DNA from: Clitopilus passeckerianus
Lineage: Eukaryota > Basidiomycota > Agaricomycetes > Agaricales > Entolomataceae
Length of the DNA stretch: 64,000 nucleotides
Assembly: GCA_944990035.1 (NCBI GenBank)
Contig: CALYLX010000040.1
Location: 496,001-560,000, forward strand
Reading direction: 5' to 3'
A model generated the notes under the pieces. It did not search any database. It saw only the letters and a program-made list of their open reading frames with translations, and was not told the DNA's origin. Of this stretch, positions 20,969 through 32,600 are shown piece after piece (the stretch's first letter is position 1; each line of letters opens with the position of its first letter). A program made the position numbers and the translations under genes.

Positions 20969-21958
20969 CTACAAGTACACTGGAAATATCAATCGGGCGA
21001 GAAGTACGACGTCGGCTTTGCAGTCTTCCTCTTTAAAACCCTCAGCCTCTGCTTCGGTGTAGAATTCAGCGGCTTCTTCTTGGGGCATGTCAGCTAGGAC
21101 TGCTCTGACATATTTGATCAACTCGGCTCCCTTCTCAGGTTTCTTGTGGAATCGGCTGTCATTGTTGCTAGGGTAGGTTCTTCCAAAATTCTTCCTTTGA
21201 AGACATTGTTGGATCGTGTGACCTTTCTTGGAGCAATAGTAGCACAAGTTGTTCTTCTTGTGATGTTCTCTTTCCTCCTGGGTGAGGCGGCGTTTGGGTG
21301 GATCAGTGGTGAAACGATCAACATCCATAGCCATTGGGTCTCGGGCTCCAGTAGGTGTTTTGTAAGCACCTTTGACCATATCAGATGTCTTGATGATACG
21401 GGTATGTCCCATGATTGTCTTGGCACGTCGCCAGTTGTTGTCAAACTGGACGGCTTTCTTGACCCAATCGTCGAATGTGGTAGGAGGAATCGGAAAAGAG
21501 AATTTTCTCTCGGAGTTTGGGGGTAAGTCCTTCCATGAAGATCTCAATCTTTGCAGTGTCACCGCTGAGATCAGTTCGTGCAAGAATATTCTTGAAGACG
21601 GTGACAAATTCGTCAGCTGTCCCATCCTGTCGTAAGGCTTTGAGTTGGAGGAGTGCGGCAGCTTTGTCGTCGGTAGGGAAAAGGCTTCTTTGAATTGGTT
21701 GATAAATTCAGCGTAGGTGGCTCTCCTTTCAGCTGCTGAATATTTATCGTGAAATTCTAATCCCCATGCTGCTGCAGTTCCTTCTTTGAGGAAGGATAGG
21801 GCGATGCGAATCTTCTTGTCATCTTCGAGTTGGTTGAGGTTGTTTAGGATGAGGTAGTCTTCAAGTTCCTGAATGAACTTTCTGGTCTTGGATCGGTCTC
21901 CGGAGAACGTTTGGGGTTTGGCTCCAATGTCCTTCTTGTTGTTGTTGTCTTGTGACAT
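20969..21958 (-). CDS. gag: Gag-like protein, element 2
   Basis: A 329-codon frame starting at ATG 21958, nearly identical to element 3 gag, including the zinc knuckle and the out-of-frame middle segment. The C terminus differs because of small indels at the gag-pol junction near 20990. Coding probably extends upstream of the ATG as in element 3. Confidence 0.8.
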   Translation of the reverse strand: MSQDNNNKKDIGAKPQTFSGDRSKTRKFIQELEDYLILNNLNQLEDDKKIRIALSFLKEGTAAAWGLEFHDKYSAAERRATYAEFINQFKEAFSLPTTKLPHSSNSKPYDRMGQLTNLSPSSRIFLHELISAVTLQRLRSSWKDLPPNSERKFSFPIPPTTFDDWVKKAVQFDNNWRRAKTIMGHTRIIKTSDMVKGAYKTPTGARDPMAMDVDRFTTDPPKRRLTQEEREHHKKNNLCYYCSKKGHTIQQCLQRKNFGRTYPSNNDSRFHKKPEKGAELIKYVRAVLADMPQEEAAEFYTEAEAEGFKEEDCKADVVLLARLIFPVYL

Positions 21959-22550
21959 TTCGTAGTCAAAATCGAAGTCGGTCTCTGGTTCAATTGTTTC
22001 TGCACTGGGGCGCTCCTCTGGCTCAGCTGTGGGGCTCTCCTCTAGCTGTTGTTGTACTTGGTGTTCTTCTTCCCTCTTCGGGCAAGACAGAAGCGCTGGT
22101 AGACGGGACTAGTGATGGGTTCCTGGATATTGCTGTGGGTAATGGTGCGAAGCGTCGCTGTTCCTCCTCGTCTACTTCAATGTCGTGTTCTCGTTGAGCT
22201 CGGACAATAGCAGGGGTCTTATGAGGTCGTTCAGGGGTAGGGAAGTCTAGAGCGTGGAAGTGTCTGTTTTCAACGGCAACGGTGGTGAATGTGAATTTGC
22301 CAAGGGAGAGAGGCGTAGCACCAGCGGTTATTGTTGTGATTAAAACCGCAGTAGCTTCCGTTGGTGAACTTGTAGACGTTGTTGGTTCCTTCTACTAGAG
22401 TGGTATTTCGTGGCGGGTGGTCTGCCCTGTGTACGACCGTGGTGACTGAGTGGTAGCCGCAACGGCAATCGGCCTGTTGCGTGCTTCTGCTGTGTTGTCG
22501 TGGGGTGGGCCTGCGCTAACAATGAGCGGGCCTTCGAACAGCTTGACCTT

Positions 22551-23035
22551 TGTTAAGGCAGAGCCTAACAACTTAGGTAATACTGTTTACGCTCGATGTC
22601 TTTGATAAACAAAGACAGAGATTTGTCAGCAGCTGCGGCTGTACTGACGACCTGGTGAGATTGACGAAGCAAGGGACTTAAAGGCAAAGTAGAGAACTAA
22701 GCAGTTAGGTAGATTGCCTAGGTCAAGCTGAGGAGCCTCGACCAAATGGTACAGGTTTATATACCTATCTAGTAGTTCTAAATATAGCACATGCGCAGCA
22801 TGCTGAGTAAGTAATGAGTCATGCGCAGCATGATGAGTAAGTACATGAGTCAGTATGACTCAATGCGAGTCAGAAAGAGTCAGATAAGGTATAAGTCTCT
22901 CACGATCGTGAGAGATGCGGAGTAAGCATGGAAAAAGATGAAAAATGCGCAGTGATGCGCAGCATATGTGAGTAATCGTGCATAGGTAAGCGGGCCGGGG
23001 TATGTAAGGAGAAACATGTAAGCAAAATCATAACA
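22551..23035 (-). repeat. 5' LTR of element 2
   Basis: 485 bp, identical by eye to 8589-9073. The predicted self-primed primer site lies beside it at 22539-22549 on the minus strand. The target duplication GTCAC follows at 23036-23040. Confidence 0.95.
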
Positions 23036-23040
23036 GTCAC

Positions 23041-23631
23041 TGCCTGCAGCTGGCATCCGACTTCCAAATGACAGATATCTAAACCTGCGCGCAGATGACA
23101 AGGTGATTTCTAACTGCTCACTCAATGTTTCAACGACAACTTACCCTTGGATTTTTCTAGATTCGTCCATTTCAATTTCTCAAATCATATTATGAATCCA
23201 AGGTGTCATGGCGAACTGAGGTGGACTACATCCGCTGTTCACCAGATTTCTATCATCGGCCACGCCATGACTTCGTTATAATCCAGACCGACGGTCTTCC
23301 GGTTTTCGCGCAACTTCAACTCCTATTTGAATTCACCCTTGGGGATAAAACATACCCTATTGCCCTTGCACTGCCTCTAGATGCTGCACGAGGATCTGTT
23401 CCATCTTCCGAAAGGGAGCTTGGTCTCTTGCGTCTGAGAGCTTGGCCATCTAGCGAAACAAGATTCTACTTCGTGAACTCTATCATCAGGGGGGCTTGTG
23501 TCATAGAAAAGTTTGGTTCATTGGATCGTGACTTCTATGTAATTGACACTATAGACACCGACATGTTTCTGCGTATCAGGGAATTGTACCCTGACACTAG
23601 TTGGGGTGCTGCGCAGGAGGCTAGCCAATAA
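23041..23631 (+). pseudogene. Plavaka-type transposase gene, 3' segment
   Basis: Exon 23041-23102 completes the codon begun at 8588. An intron (23103-23160) follows, then the last exon 23161-23631 with stop TAA. The C-terminal region (DFVIIQTDGLPVFAQLQLLF; IALALPLDAARG; IDTDMFLRIRELYP) looks like the conserved end of Plavaka proteins. Joined across the elements, the part in the window gives 602 codons without a stop. The gene was intact up to the insertions and is inactive as it stands unless the 21.6 kb is removed. Confidence 0.8.
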
Positions 23632-23992
23632 GGTTCGTAATTGCTGAAACCTTGTATGTGGCGTATAGTGACATTATCTCCACAGGACACATTGTTTATT
23701 GTTTTATAGACCAGGATGTACCCCAGTATCAGCTGTGCTATGCCATTACTTGTTCTTTGTGCCACTGCTGCTTTTACTTGCCAACAGATTCCTGTGCGTG
23801 CTTATTGCCCCATTGTGGTAAGGTGGAATCCGACAATGGAAAAATTTGAAATCTCGTTGTTAACCTGTTGGTGCACATTGGAGATTCCTCAACGTCCCTG
23901 ACAAACACGTTGCAGACCAAGGACGCGGATCTTGAAATCCTGGTATTATAAGAGTTGTAAGCCCTTCCTCTACCTAATCCTTGCTGACACTC

Positions 23993-25992
23993 ATGTCGCT
24001 CCCTCAGAACAATTTTCGTCGTCAACATCCAGGCCTCGGACTTGGACACGCTGCCCCTGCTCGCTCACATGCTGCCACTCAACAAAGCATTGGGCAGAAT
24101 GCGCCTCGTTCAACGTCTAACCCTGTAGTGCTTGACCGTCGAATTGGCCTTCCACCTCAAGTTGTACCGCATGAACCTGGGGTTGATGAAGCAGAGGAGT
24201 TCTACCTTGATGATATTTCAGGGTCCTCTGACGACGAGATGGATGGCAAGTACAACACACTGCCTGACCGCAATTCTGCTCAACAACCGAGCTCGACAAC
24301 CGTGGCAAACAACAACTATGAAGCGGTCAGTAATGAATTGTGCATTTGAAAGGCAATTTGACTAAGAATTACGACAGGCTATTAAATCTGTCCAACTTCG
24401 TAATGACGTCCTAGAGCAAGAAAAATGTGGCCTTCAGCTTGCATTACACATGGAACGCACTCGTAAGGGAGCAAAGAAACGGGGACAAGATGGAGGGCCA
24501 GGATCTGAGTCGGCATCTACTATTGTCGACCAGATAAGTCTGGCAGGGAAGAAATTCTGCTTCATGAAAGAGATGTTTGTATCCGAAGCTGCTATCAAGA
24601 TTGTTGGTGGCGTGTTGGGGGAATCACATGCACGAGATGCGGCGACGGTTCGGATGGTCAACGAGCTTAGGGCATTTCTGTCCGAAACCCCTAACCTCCT
24701 CGAATATCTTCAGAAATACCCTGCGGTATTTCAAAAATATGTTTGTATTCCAATGTTTGTCTAGCTCTAAACCTATTATACTGACTTGCATCCCTCGGAA
24801 ATAGTTTCTAGGTGGGGCTGACAGCCTTCGTCGTGCAATTATCTTCACGTTTAGGAAGAACGCATCAAGCATCATTCCATCGACCAGTGCATCTGACTTT
24901 GAATGTAAAGCAGATCGAACATCACTTCCTCATATTCAGACGTACTTTAAATTTCCTCACAACCTCAATGATGTGCTGGACCCAAACATCCACCCTGCCT
25001 ACATTCCCCTTTTCTTTCCGAATCTGAACTACAACCTTCGAAATCTATTCCATACTGAGATTCTTGCAAAGGTAATTACATCACATCATTGACCGAACAA
25101 ACCTAGACTCACACTCGAGATAGTTCGTGAAAGTTGCGCTCAAAGGCCCCTCGTCATTGTCAGCCGAGAATGTTCCCAAACCAAAGACCAATGGCGTACT
25201 GTGGGGTGTTGACAATGTGAGTATTGGTGCCATTGCCTTCGTGAGCGTCGCAGTAAGTTCCCTAACTTTTCACCACAAACTACCTGCTAAACCCGTATGC
25301 AGGTTAAACTTATCCTATCTCCGGATTCTGAACTCCCTCACACCGCCATCGGCAACAAGAGTGGAAACCACTACGCTGAAGATTTTGATATCTTCAAAGA
25401 TATTCTCCAGGGCGCTACAAACATGCCTGCACTAAAGCCGTCGTTTGACCGTCTGATCTCAATGTTCAATTCAATTGTTTTCCCCCCACGTCGTCATACA
25501 AATCAGCCTGCAAGGACTTGTCAAACAGCACTAGTACCTTCCATTGAGCAAATGCTCAGTCAGATGGCGCTTCAAGACAATAAGGACTCAGACGGTGAAG
25601 ACATTGGTTTGGCTGGGACCAATGTTGGTCATGCAAATATTTGCGATGACAGCCTCTTCTGTTTAGAGGACTCGGTGACTGGTAGGTTCCCACCTTTAGT
25701 CTTGTACTGTTCTTTTTGACCAAAAATGTGTACTCTAGACACACCTGCCCTGCCTGCTACTGCCACAAGTGACGTACCACCTGAACCGACACTATCCCCA
25801 CACTCCCATCCGAGTCACAACCAGTCATCTTTGCCTGCGCTCCCACACTTCAGCCTGAAGCAGTTCTTGCACCTACCTCCAGCGGAGATGCAGCCAATGT
25901 CAATGCTGAAGCTCCAAAGCTGTGAAGCCACGTCGCAAGAAGAAGGCTCCTCAGGTTGGCAGCAACACCGCGGAAGTGGCGGAAATCCATAA
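23993..25992 (+). CDS. Agaricomycete protein of unknown function, six exons
   Basis: Exons read as 23993-24325, 24378-24744, 24812-25071, 25124-25252, 25303-25681 and 25739-25992, about 573 codons with consistent phases. The start ATG gives MSLPQNN. The N terminus is low-complexity and acidic (EEFYLDDISGSSDDEMDG). The middle is helical. A conserved-looking core is GVLWGVDNVSIGAIAFV, KLILSPDSEL, GNKSGNHYAEDFDIFK. From memory this resembles uncharacterised Agaricomycete families (DUF6698-like) often found near mobile elements; I cannot confirm it. The tail is Pro/Ser-rich. A basic stretch (KPRRKKKAPQ) in another frame continues to about 26053, so the end may be frameshifted or misspliced. It lies 360 bp after the transposase gene in the same direction. 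Confidence 0.5.
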
Positions 25993-26053
25993 TCCAGTGC
26001 CAGCAACCAAGCCAGCGACCCGAAGTCGACGACCTGCACAAGGATCTGGTTGA

Positions 26054-29000
26054 AGATTGAAGTCCCAGCAACGCTACCCAGTGAGTGTGCACTGATGTGC
26101 CTCCTCCTTTCATGGTTTACAGTTTGAAGAAAATCACATTAACAGGTTGCCAACAGGTGCAGTTGCCACGCAGAACTTGTCACTCGATTCATGAACAAGC
26201 ATTGTAGTCTGTGCCAGTGCATATAATTTCACGATATAGTCATCATTCATGTAACTAATGCTTCTTATCGCCACTTTTATTGAGCTCCTTTATATGAAGT
26301 GTTTTGCATGCAGAGATAACGCAAAGGATAAGGTCAGAATAACATTCAAACCACGAAGGACTGGTCAGAACTAGGACAGCCACTCGCAACAGGCCATCAC
26401 GGCTGCAGCGCCGGTAGCATCACCATCCCAACCAAGCGCCAACCGTTATGACGGAAATCATATTACTAAGGGGAAATCCGCGGCCGAAATTGCTTCCTAT
26501 TTTGGCAATGCTAAACATTCATATTCCAATTTTCTCATCGAATTGTCCCAATACCTATCTCAAGTGGCCTCAAATTGCTCCTTTTACAAGGCACGGACCT
26601 GTCGCTATGAGTTGAGTGAGGTAGGGACAATCTGTGCATTCATCGACAAAGAATGTGTCTCAATACACAAACAACATGCAAACAAGCCTTCGACGCGTCG
26701 ACCCTGAGGTCCGTGCGTCACGGAAGGGATGGACGCCTTTGGCCACAACTCCGGCAGTCCTACCTTAACACGGATTAGTCTGTTCGGAGAAGCAGGGGCA
26801 TGTTCTAACTGGGGTTAAATCAGCGTTAGAGCGTGGGTTCTAACTACCATTTCAACACCCGTTGCAACCATCGTTTTAATTACCAAGCTCCCGTTATAGC
26901 CAACTCTTTGGCCGTTTCAATCAAGACCCCCGAAGTTTCAACCAATCGGGTGCTATTACAACGCCGATGTGGCCCTCACTTTCTAGTTATGGCTTGTTCT
27001 CACCGTTCCGGACCGTTTTTGGCGTTTTGAGCCGTTAAAACCGGTTAGCACGGTTCAGGCAGGTTTCCGACATCGTTGATAACCTCTCCTGCTTCCTCGC
27101 CCTCTTTCCTCCACTTCGACGGCATAACGGCTCTCTCCTACCCTCATCTGCATCGAGAGTCATATACTCCTTAGGTGTAGGACTTTCTCCCGTGAAACAA
27201 ACTGCAAACAGAGAGGGAGCTCTACGGGAAATTATGAATGGAATGAGCTGAGAAGATGCGGATTTGTAGGCCACCGCATCGTAAAGGCCACGGAAGGAGT
27301 ATTGCGAAAGACCATGTAGGAGGCAGTTACGGTCAGTTCACTTCTTCTTCGCCTCGTTCCTGCACCTAGTACTCATTGCTAGTAACAGACTCTACGTTGC
27401 ATAACCATCAACATCAACATCTTAGTTAACATCTGAATAAATTCAATAATATAAGCATACACCCGACCTCAAAGTGCGACCACCCGCGTGACGACCGAGG
27501 CCCCATTTGTCATTTGATCAAGCTCTGTGGGGCGCACTCTCCAAGTGTGGCACCGCACTGAGGAACCTGCTCTTATGACGACGACGACGACGGCGACCAT
27601 AGCAGCATCCTTTCACTCAGTCATTTCTCGCTGGCTTGGAACTACATGAATGGGAGGAAAGAAATGAATGGTGCAGGTGGATGCTTGCATTCAAGTTGGT
27701 GCTTCATCAATGCTTCCTCCTGGCGACGAACCACTTGATTAATCCTATCCTGCGGATGTGGCAACATCCTCAAAATTTCCATGAGCTGCCGAGCTGCATG
27801 AAGATGTAGTGGCTATTACAAGGCTGATATGGACTCGAAACTCAACATGAAGCAACACCCGCCCAGGCCCGTACAGGTCCCGGTATGTCGCAATCCCCAC
27901 ACTCAATATTGTGACCATAATGACCCGCATTTAACCAAGCATCTACTACACGGTATCTGGCATAGTCGGAAAGGTGTATATCGAGTCCAGTTGCGACTAT
28001 TCTGCACAAAGGATTAGGTTGTCCATGACCGGGGACGTCACGGCTGTAAGAGTCCTCGAAGTCGTCGTTATGGCAGATGGATTTGGCTACGCGGAATTGA
28101 AAAACAATACTATGGCTCGCGGTTTTGAAGATACGGGTAAGTACTCTTCTTGCTTACTGCTTGCCCTACCCATATAGACGGTCACAAACTAATATTTTGC
28201 CCATACATAGGCCTGAGAGCGTAACATCCAACGCAGCTATGGAAACAATGTTCCCTACATCCTGAGAAGTTTGTTTGCACTTATGGAGCCGGACTATCTC
28301 AACTGTCGGTGCGTCTGAATCAGTTAGACCGGCACTAACGCAGCTGATGAAGGGTCAACAGGGAGACTTGGCCTCTTCTGGACAAAGTACTACTCTCGAC
28401 TCGGTGTCGTCGCAATATCTGACAACCCACACTCACCTAGAAGCGCGCCCCGGAAGACGTTGCCTGCACGGCAGAGAGAGTCTATCAGAATCTCGACTCG
28501 AAGCACCCATGCTATGCCGGATGACAGTATTGGTGTCTGTTATTCTATCCTGATTATTTTGCGCTGAGTCGTGGGATAACTCTCAAGTATATCAGCATTG
28601 AAGGGGCGAACAGATGTACTATACAGAGCTGGAGAAATCTAACAGCGGCTGTATGTCGTTGTTTCTTATGTCTCCCATTTTTGACCAAATGAATCAATTT
28701 CGTGTATCCGAGTCTCAGCCATCTGAGTTTCATGCAGGAGGGGACACATCTTCTGGACTGACAGACCCTGTAATCACTCATCGGGTTGGGAAAGTGAGCG
28801 AGTGTCTGACACTGTCCAGGAAGGTTGACAATTAGCAAAGCAACGGCGCTGATTTCTCCCTCCATCGTAAGATTCGTAACATAGTTCACCTATCATTACA
28901 TTTGCGGACGGAGCTATGGCACTAAAACCTGAAGTCTCCGAGACGGCGAAGCCGCATGTCTTGTACGCTTAAACCCATCTGGGGGAAGTATGTCTGATGC

Positions 29001-29662
29001 TGGCTCTCGTTGCTTGCTATCTCCAGCAAACCAAAATCCGCTCTTCAACCTGTGTCCGCTCAAGAGAGATGGCAAATCTCGAGGGTATGTCCGACACCAC
29101 TCTGCGCCATATGATGTTGCACTACCCATGGATAGAGCCACTTTAGACTGCCGCTTTCTCGAGATACCATTCCTCTCCCTTTGACTCCCGACGACGGCCG
29201 GCCGACGATCATGGATTTGGGTTCTTACACAGCTCGCCAGACAAATTATACCCAACATTCGAATCCTATCCCCATATCTGTCGCTCCCTGAATTGTGTAT
29301 TGGCTACTTCGGCCGCACATGCTATCTCAACATCAGCTACTCGTGTTATCCGGATGAGTCGATGGATGGGTTGGGTTGTCTGGGATTTTGCCGTTGCTTG
29401 CCAGGAGATGCATTGGCCAGGGTGACGGAAAGCTGGGGTAGAGGGTGGTGATAACTAGCGAAGATTAATGTTTTCTCATGCTGCGTAGGGTAGCGTACAT
29501 GTAAGATTGAGATATAAAAACGAGCCAGTGTGATGGAAGGATATATGCGAGCTTTTGAATCAGGATAGTAGAGTCGCAAAGACGTGGAATATGAGGCCAA
29601 TAGCTACAAGAGAAATCAGTAACAAGTATACGGGTGAAGGTGCATACGTGAAATGCGACCGG
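26054..29662. other. Gene-poor stretch
   Basis: Only short, composition-poor frames (the longest about 114 codons) with no family resemblance, consistent splice pattern or repeat pair. A short GAC/GACG run lies near 27576-27592. A stretch sharing GCATAACGGCTCTCTCC (27123) recurs near 38476. No RNA gene recognised. Confidence 0.5.
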
Positions 29663-32600
29663 TTAGGCAAAGGAAAATGTGGACGAAACGAATAGCTGAG
29701 GGAAGTACGAATCATGCATGAAGTCCGACCAGTCCCAATCCCTTGTATGTTCCATTGCACCCCTTGCTCGAAGTAATTCACATACTTCATCCCACTGCTG
29801 ATCATCCTTAGCTCTCCTTTGAGCATAGAAGAGTGGGGTATGACCCTCGTTATCCGGTAGATTGAGGTCCAGGTCATCTCGCAAAAGAAAAAGTTCAATT
29901 ATTGGTTTGGCGGCGTCAACACTGGATCGCTTGTTTGTGCCATCCCACTCAATAATGGTTCGAGTAAGGGCAGTTGCCCCTTTGGTGTCCCGCCTGTTTG
30001 GTTGAATCTCGGGAAGGGTCAGGAGGTGTTTAATGATTGCTTCTTGATGCCTGGAAACGGCCCAAAACAGCGGGGTCCATCCATCGCTGCCTGCGAGGTT
30101 GATGTAGATGCGCTCGTGGTTGAGTAAGAGTCCCACCACTCCTTCATGGCCATTCCGAGCTGCCCAGGTCAATGGTGTCCATCCATAATTGTTCACCAAA
30201 TTGACGTTGATGCCCTCGTGGTTGAGCAAGAGTCCCACCACTCCTCCGTGACCATCCCCGGCTGCATGGTTTAATGGTGTCCATCCATTGTTGTCCGCCA
30301 AATTGACGTCGATGCCCTTGTGGTTGAGCAAGAGTCCCACCACTCCTTCATGGCCATTCCGAGCTGCCCAGGTCAATGGTGTCCATCCATAATTGTTCGC
30401 CAAATTGACGTCGATGCCCTTGTGGTTGAGCAAGAGTCCCACCACTCCTTCATGGCCATTCCGAGCTGCCCAGGTCAATGGTGTCCATCCATAATTGTTC
30501 GCCAAATTGACGTCGATGCCCTTGTGGTTGAGCAAGAGTCCCACCACTCCTTCATGGCCATTCCAAGCTGCCCAGATCAAGGGTGTCCATCCATCATTGT
30601 TCGCCAAATTGACGTCGATGCCCTCGTGGTTGAGCAAGAGTCCTACCACTCCTTCACGGCCACTTCCGGCTGCATGGCTTAATGGTGTCCTTCCATTGGC
30701 GTCTCTTCCGTTGACATGGCCAACTGGGAGCATTCCTTGTGCATCCTCTGCAGGGGGGCCTGGGCAGCCTAGCATTGCTTCAAGGCATGCTGTCCTGCCC
30801 ATGCGCGCAGCATAGACCAGAGGTGTTCTACTTTCAGCGGTCAGGGGAACCTCTTCATGGGCGCGAAGAAGATTTTGTACGATGACAATTCGATTGTAGT
30901 GTATTGCCAGGTACACAGGGGATGTAGTGGTAGTTGAAGGACGATCGTAGGACAAGGTGAGCATGTGTACACAGCACACGTGGACAGCTGTATTGCCGCT
31001 TGTCAAGAATTTGTCGACATCTTCCGAAGCCTGCTCAGCCTGCCCGTGAAGCGCCAAGTTCTGGACTGCATAATCATAGAATGGAATGATATGTGATACT
31101 GAACCCCACGTGGATTCTTGCAATGTGTCGATGCATAGTGAGAGGGAAACATAGGCAAGGCATGTCCTGAATATTGATTCTTCCGCATGGGGGAAGTACT
31201 TGGATTGGATGTGAAGGTTGTTGAAGAAGTCTTGAGCAGTGAAATCTGAGAGAACAGAAGATCAGCGTGGAATCCAGCTAGCACAGTGCCGAGGACGTAC
31301 GGACAAAAATAACACTCTCGTCTCGAACAATGACCAGGCCAGCACACAGAGAGGTGATTGTTGACATGGATGTAACATGATCCTCAATATCCTCCAACCC
31401 AGGCTGGGTGGCCAAGGCATGCTGCACCTCTCTGACAGATAACCGCCGCTTTGCACAGGAAACCAGGGTCAAGGTCATCGTGGCGAGTTCCCTGTGCGAT
31501 TTGGGATACGCCTTGATGCGTTGAAGGACTCGTTCATATGTAGCATCAATTCCTTTGGGAAGATCAACCAGTGCTTTCCGGAGACTGCCGCGATTGAGTT
31601 GTTCCTTGAGAGTGTTCATGTGGAGCTCGGCCATGAGGAACCTAACCAAGTTTGATGTTAGGTGAGAGCGGAACAACCATCCTGTAAAGTAGGACTCTTA
31701 CCTTCCTCCTGCAGCCTCCTTGACTTTCTCCACAATTTCCTCTGACAATGCATCTGGAATGTCAAAGCGAAACTCCGCTGTTTTAATCCTGCTCTTGAGA
31801 TATCTTTTCATGTCCTCATCATCTACAATGATCTCCTCTTTGCTCGCCTCGAACTCTCCAAATAACCCTTCCATCCCATCCAAAAACCGCGACGTGATAA
31901 GTAACTTGATCATGGGTCCCAGTGAGGCGAGAGCCGTCAAGAGCTTGCGGATGTTCTCTATGTTGTAGCTCTCTAGGTACTCGTCGAGCGCATCAAGCAC
32001 AATGAAGTACTGCCGAAATCGCTGGCACGTCTTAGACAGAGCACCGTGGAGTCCGCTGGCCGGTGGTCGAGTGTAGTCCTTCTTGTTTGTATTATACAAG
32101 TCTTCAAGACAGGATGACGTCCCGTCGCCTTCATAAGCTTCGTATAGCTGCCTTGAGAGGCATTCAAGAACCATTGTTGTACTCTGTTGACCTTGAAGCC
32201 CGTAGTTGAGGTAGGCGAATCCGATGGCTACAGTTTCGGAGCGATGCTGGCGTAAATAGTCGATCACAAGCGAGCTGAAGGACAGAGGGATGAGTGACAG
32301 CTTGAAAGGAGTAATCACCGGAACAACTTACGCTATAGTAGTCTTTCCGACTCCCGCTAGATAGGAGGAACCCGGTCAGAATAGGGCAATATTGTTGAGA
32401 TGAAGTCCTTACGTATGCCTGGGCACCATAGGACACGACAGCTGGGGTCTGTCTGCCACTGCTTGAACGACTCCGAGTTAAGTAGCCACATTCCGGTATT
32501 CTTTGCTCGTTTCTTCGAGATATCATTGTGCGTCAGCCGGTAGTCCGTCGAAGAATACCATTCTGCCACTTTTCTATGGTGGTCGCCTAAGTTTGCAGGT

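Larger units (their letters stand above)
8589..23035 (-). mobile_element. Element 2: chromodomain Ty3/gypsy retrotransposon on the minus strand, split by element 3
   Basis: The two 485-bp LTRs (8589-9073 and 22551-23035) appear identical by eye and are flanked by the duplication GTCAC (8584-8588 and 23036-23040). Without element 3 and one GTTTG it is about 7.24 kb. The order on the minus strand is LTR, primer site, gag, pol, third coding region, LTR. Element 3 interrupts the integrase just after the YHPQT residues. Pol also carries small frame breaks near 19640-19800. Confidence 0.95.

Noticed and set aside
8589..23035. Interpretation of the inverted copies as one palindromic duplication.
   Set aside because: The GTTTG duplication and complete LTRs around element 3 show transposition into element 2; the two copies also differ by a 20-bp LTR indel and scattered bases.
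27576..27592. Short GAC/GACG run as a meaningful repeat.
   Set aside because: Only a handful of units; ordinary microsatellite noise.
30090..30690. Regularly spaced near-identical repeats that could suggest a CRISPR-like array.
   Set aside because: There are no spacers; units are contiguous 34-codon ankyrin modules in a eukaryotic gene.
32332..32356. Reading the P-loop region as unspliced, giving a broken NACHT domain and a pseudogene.
   Set aside because: Consensus splice sites around a 25-nt exon restore CPGIPGVGKTTIA in all three paralogues.
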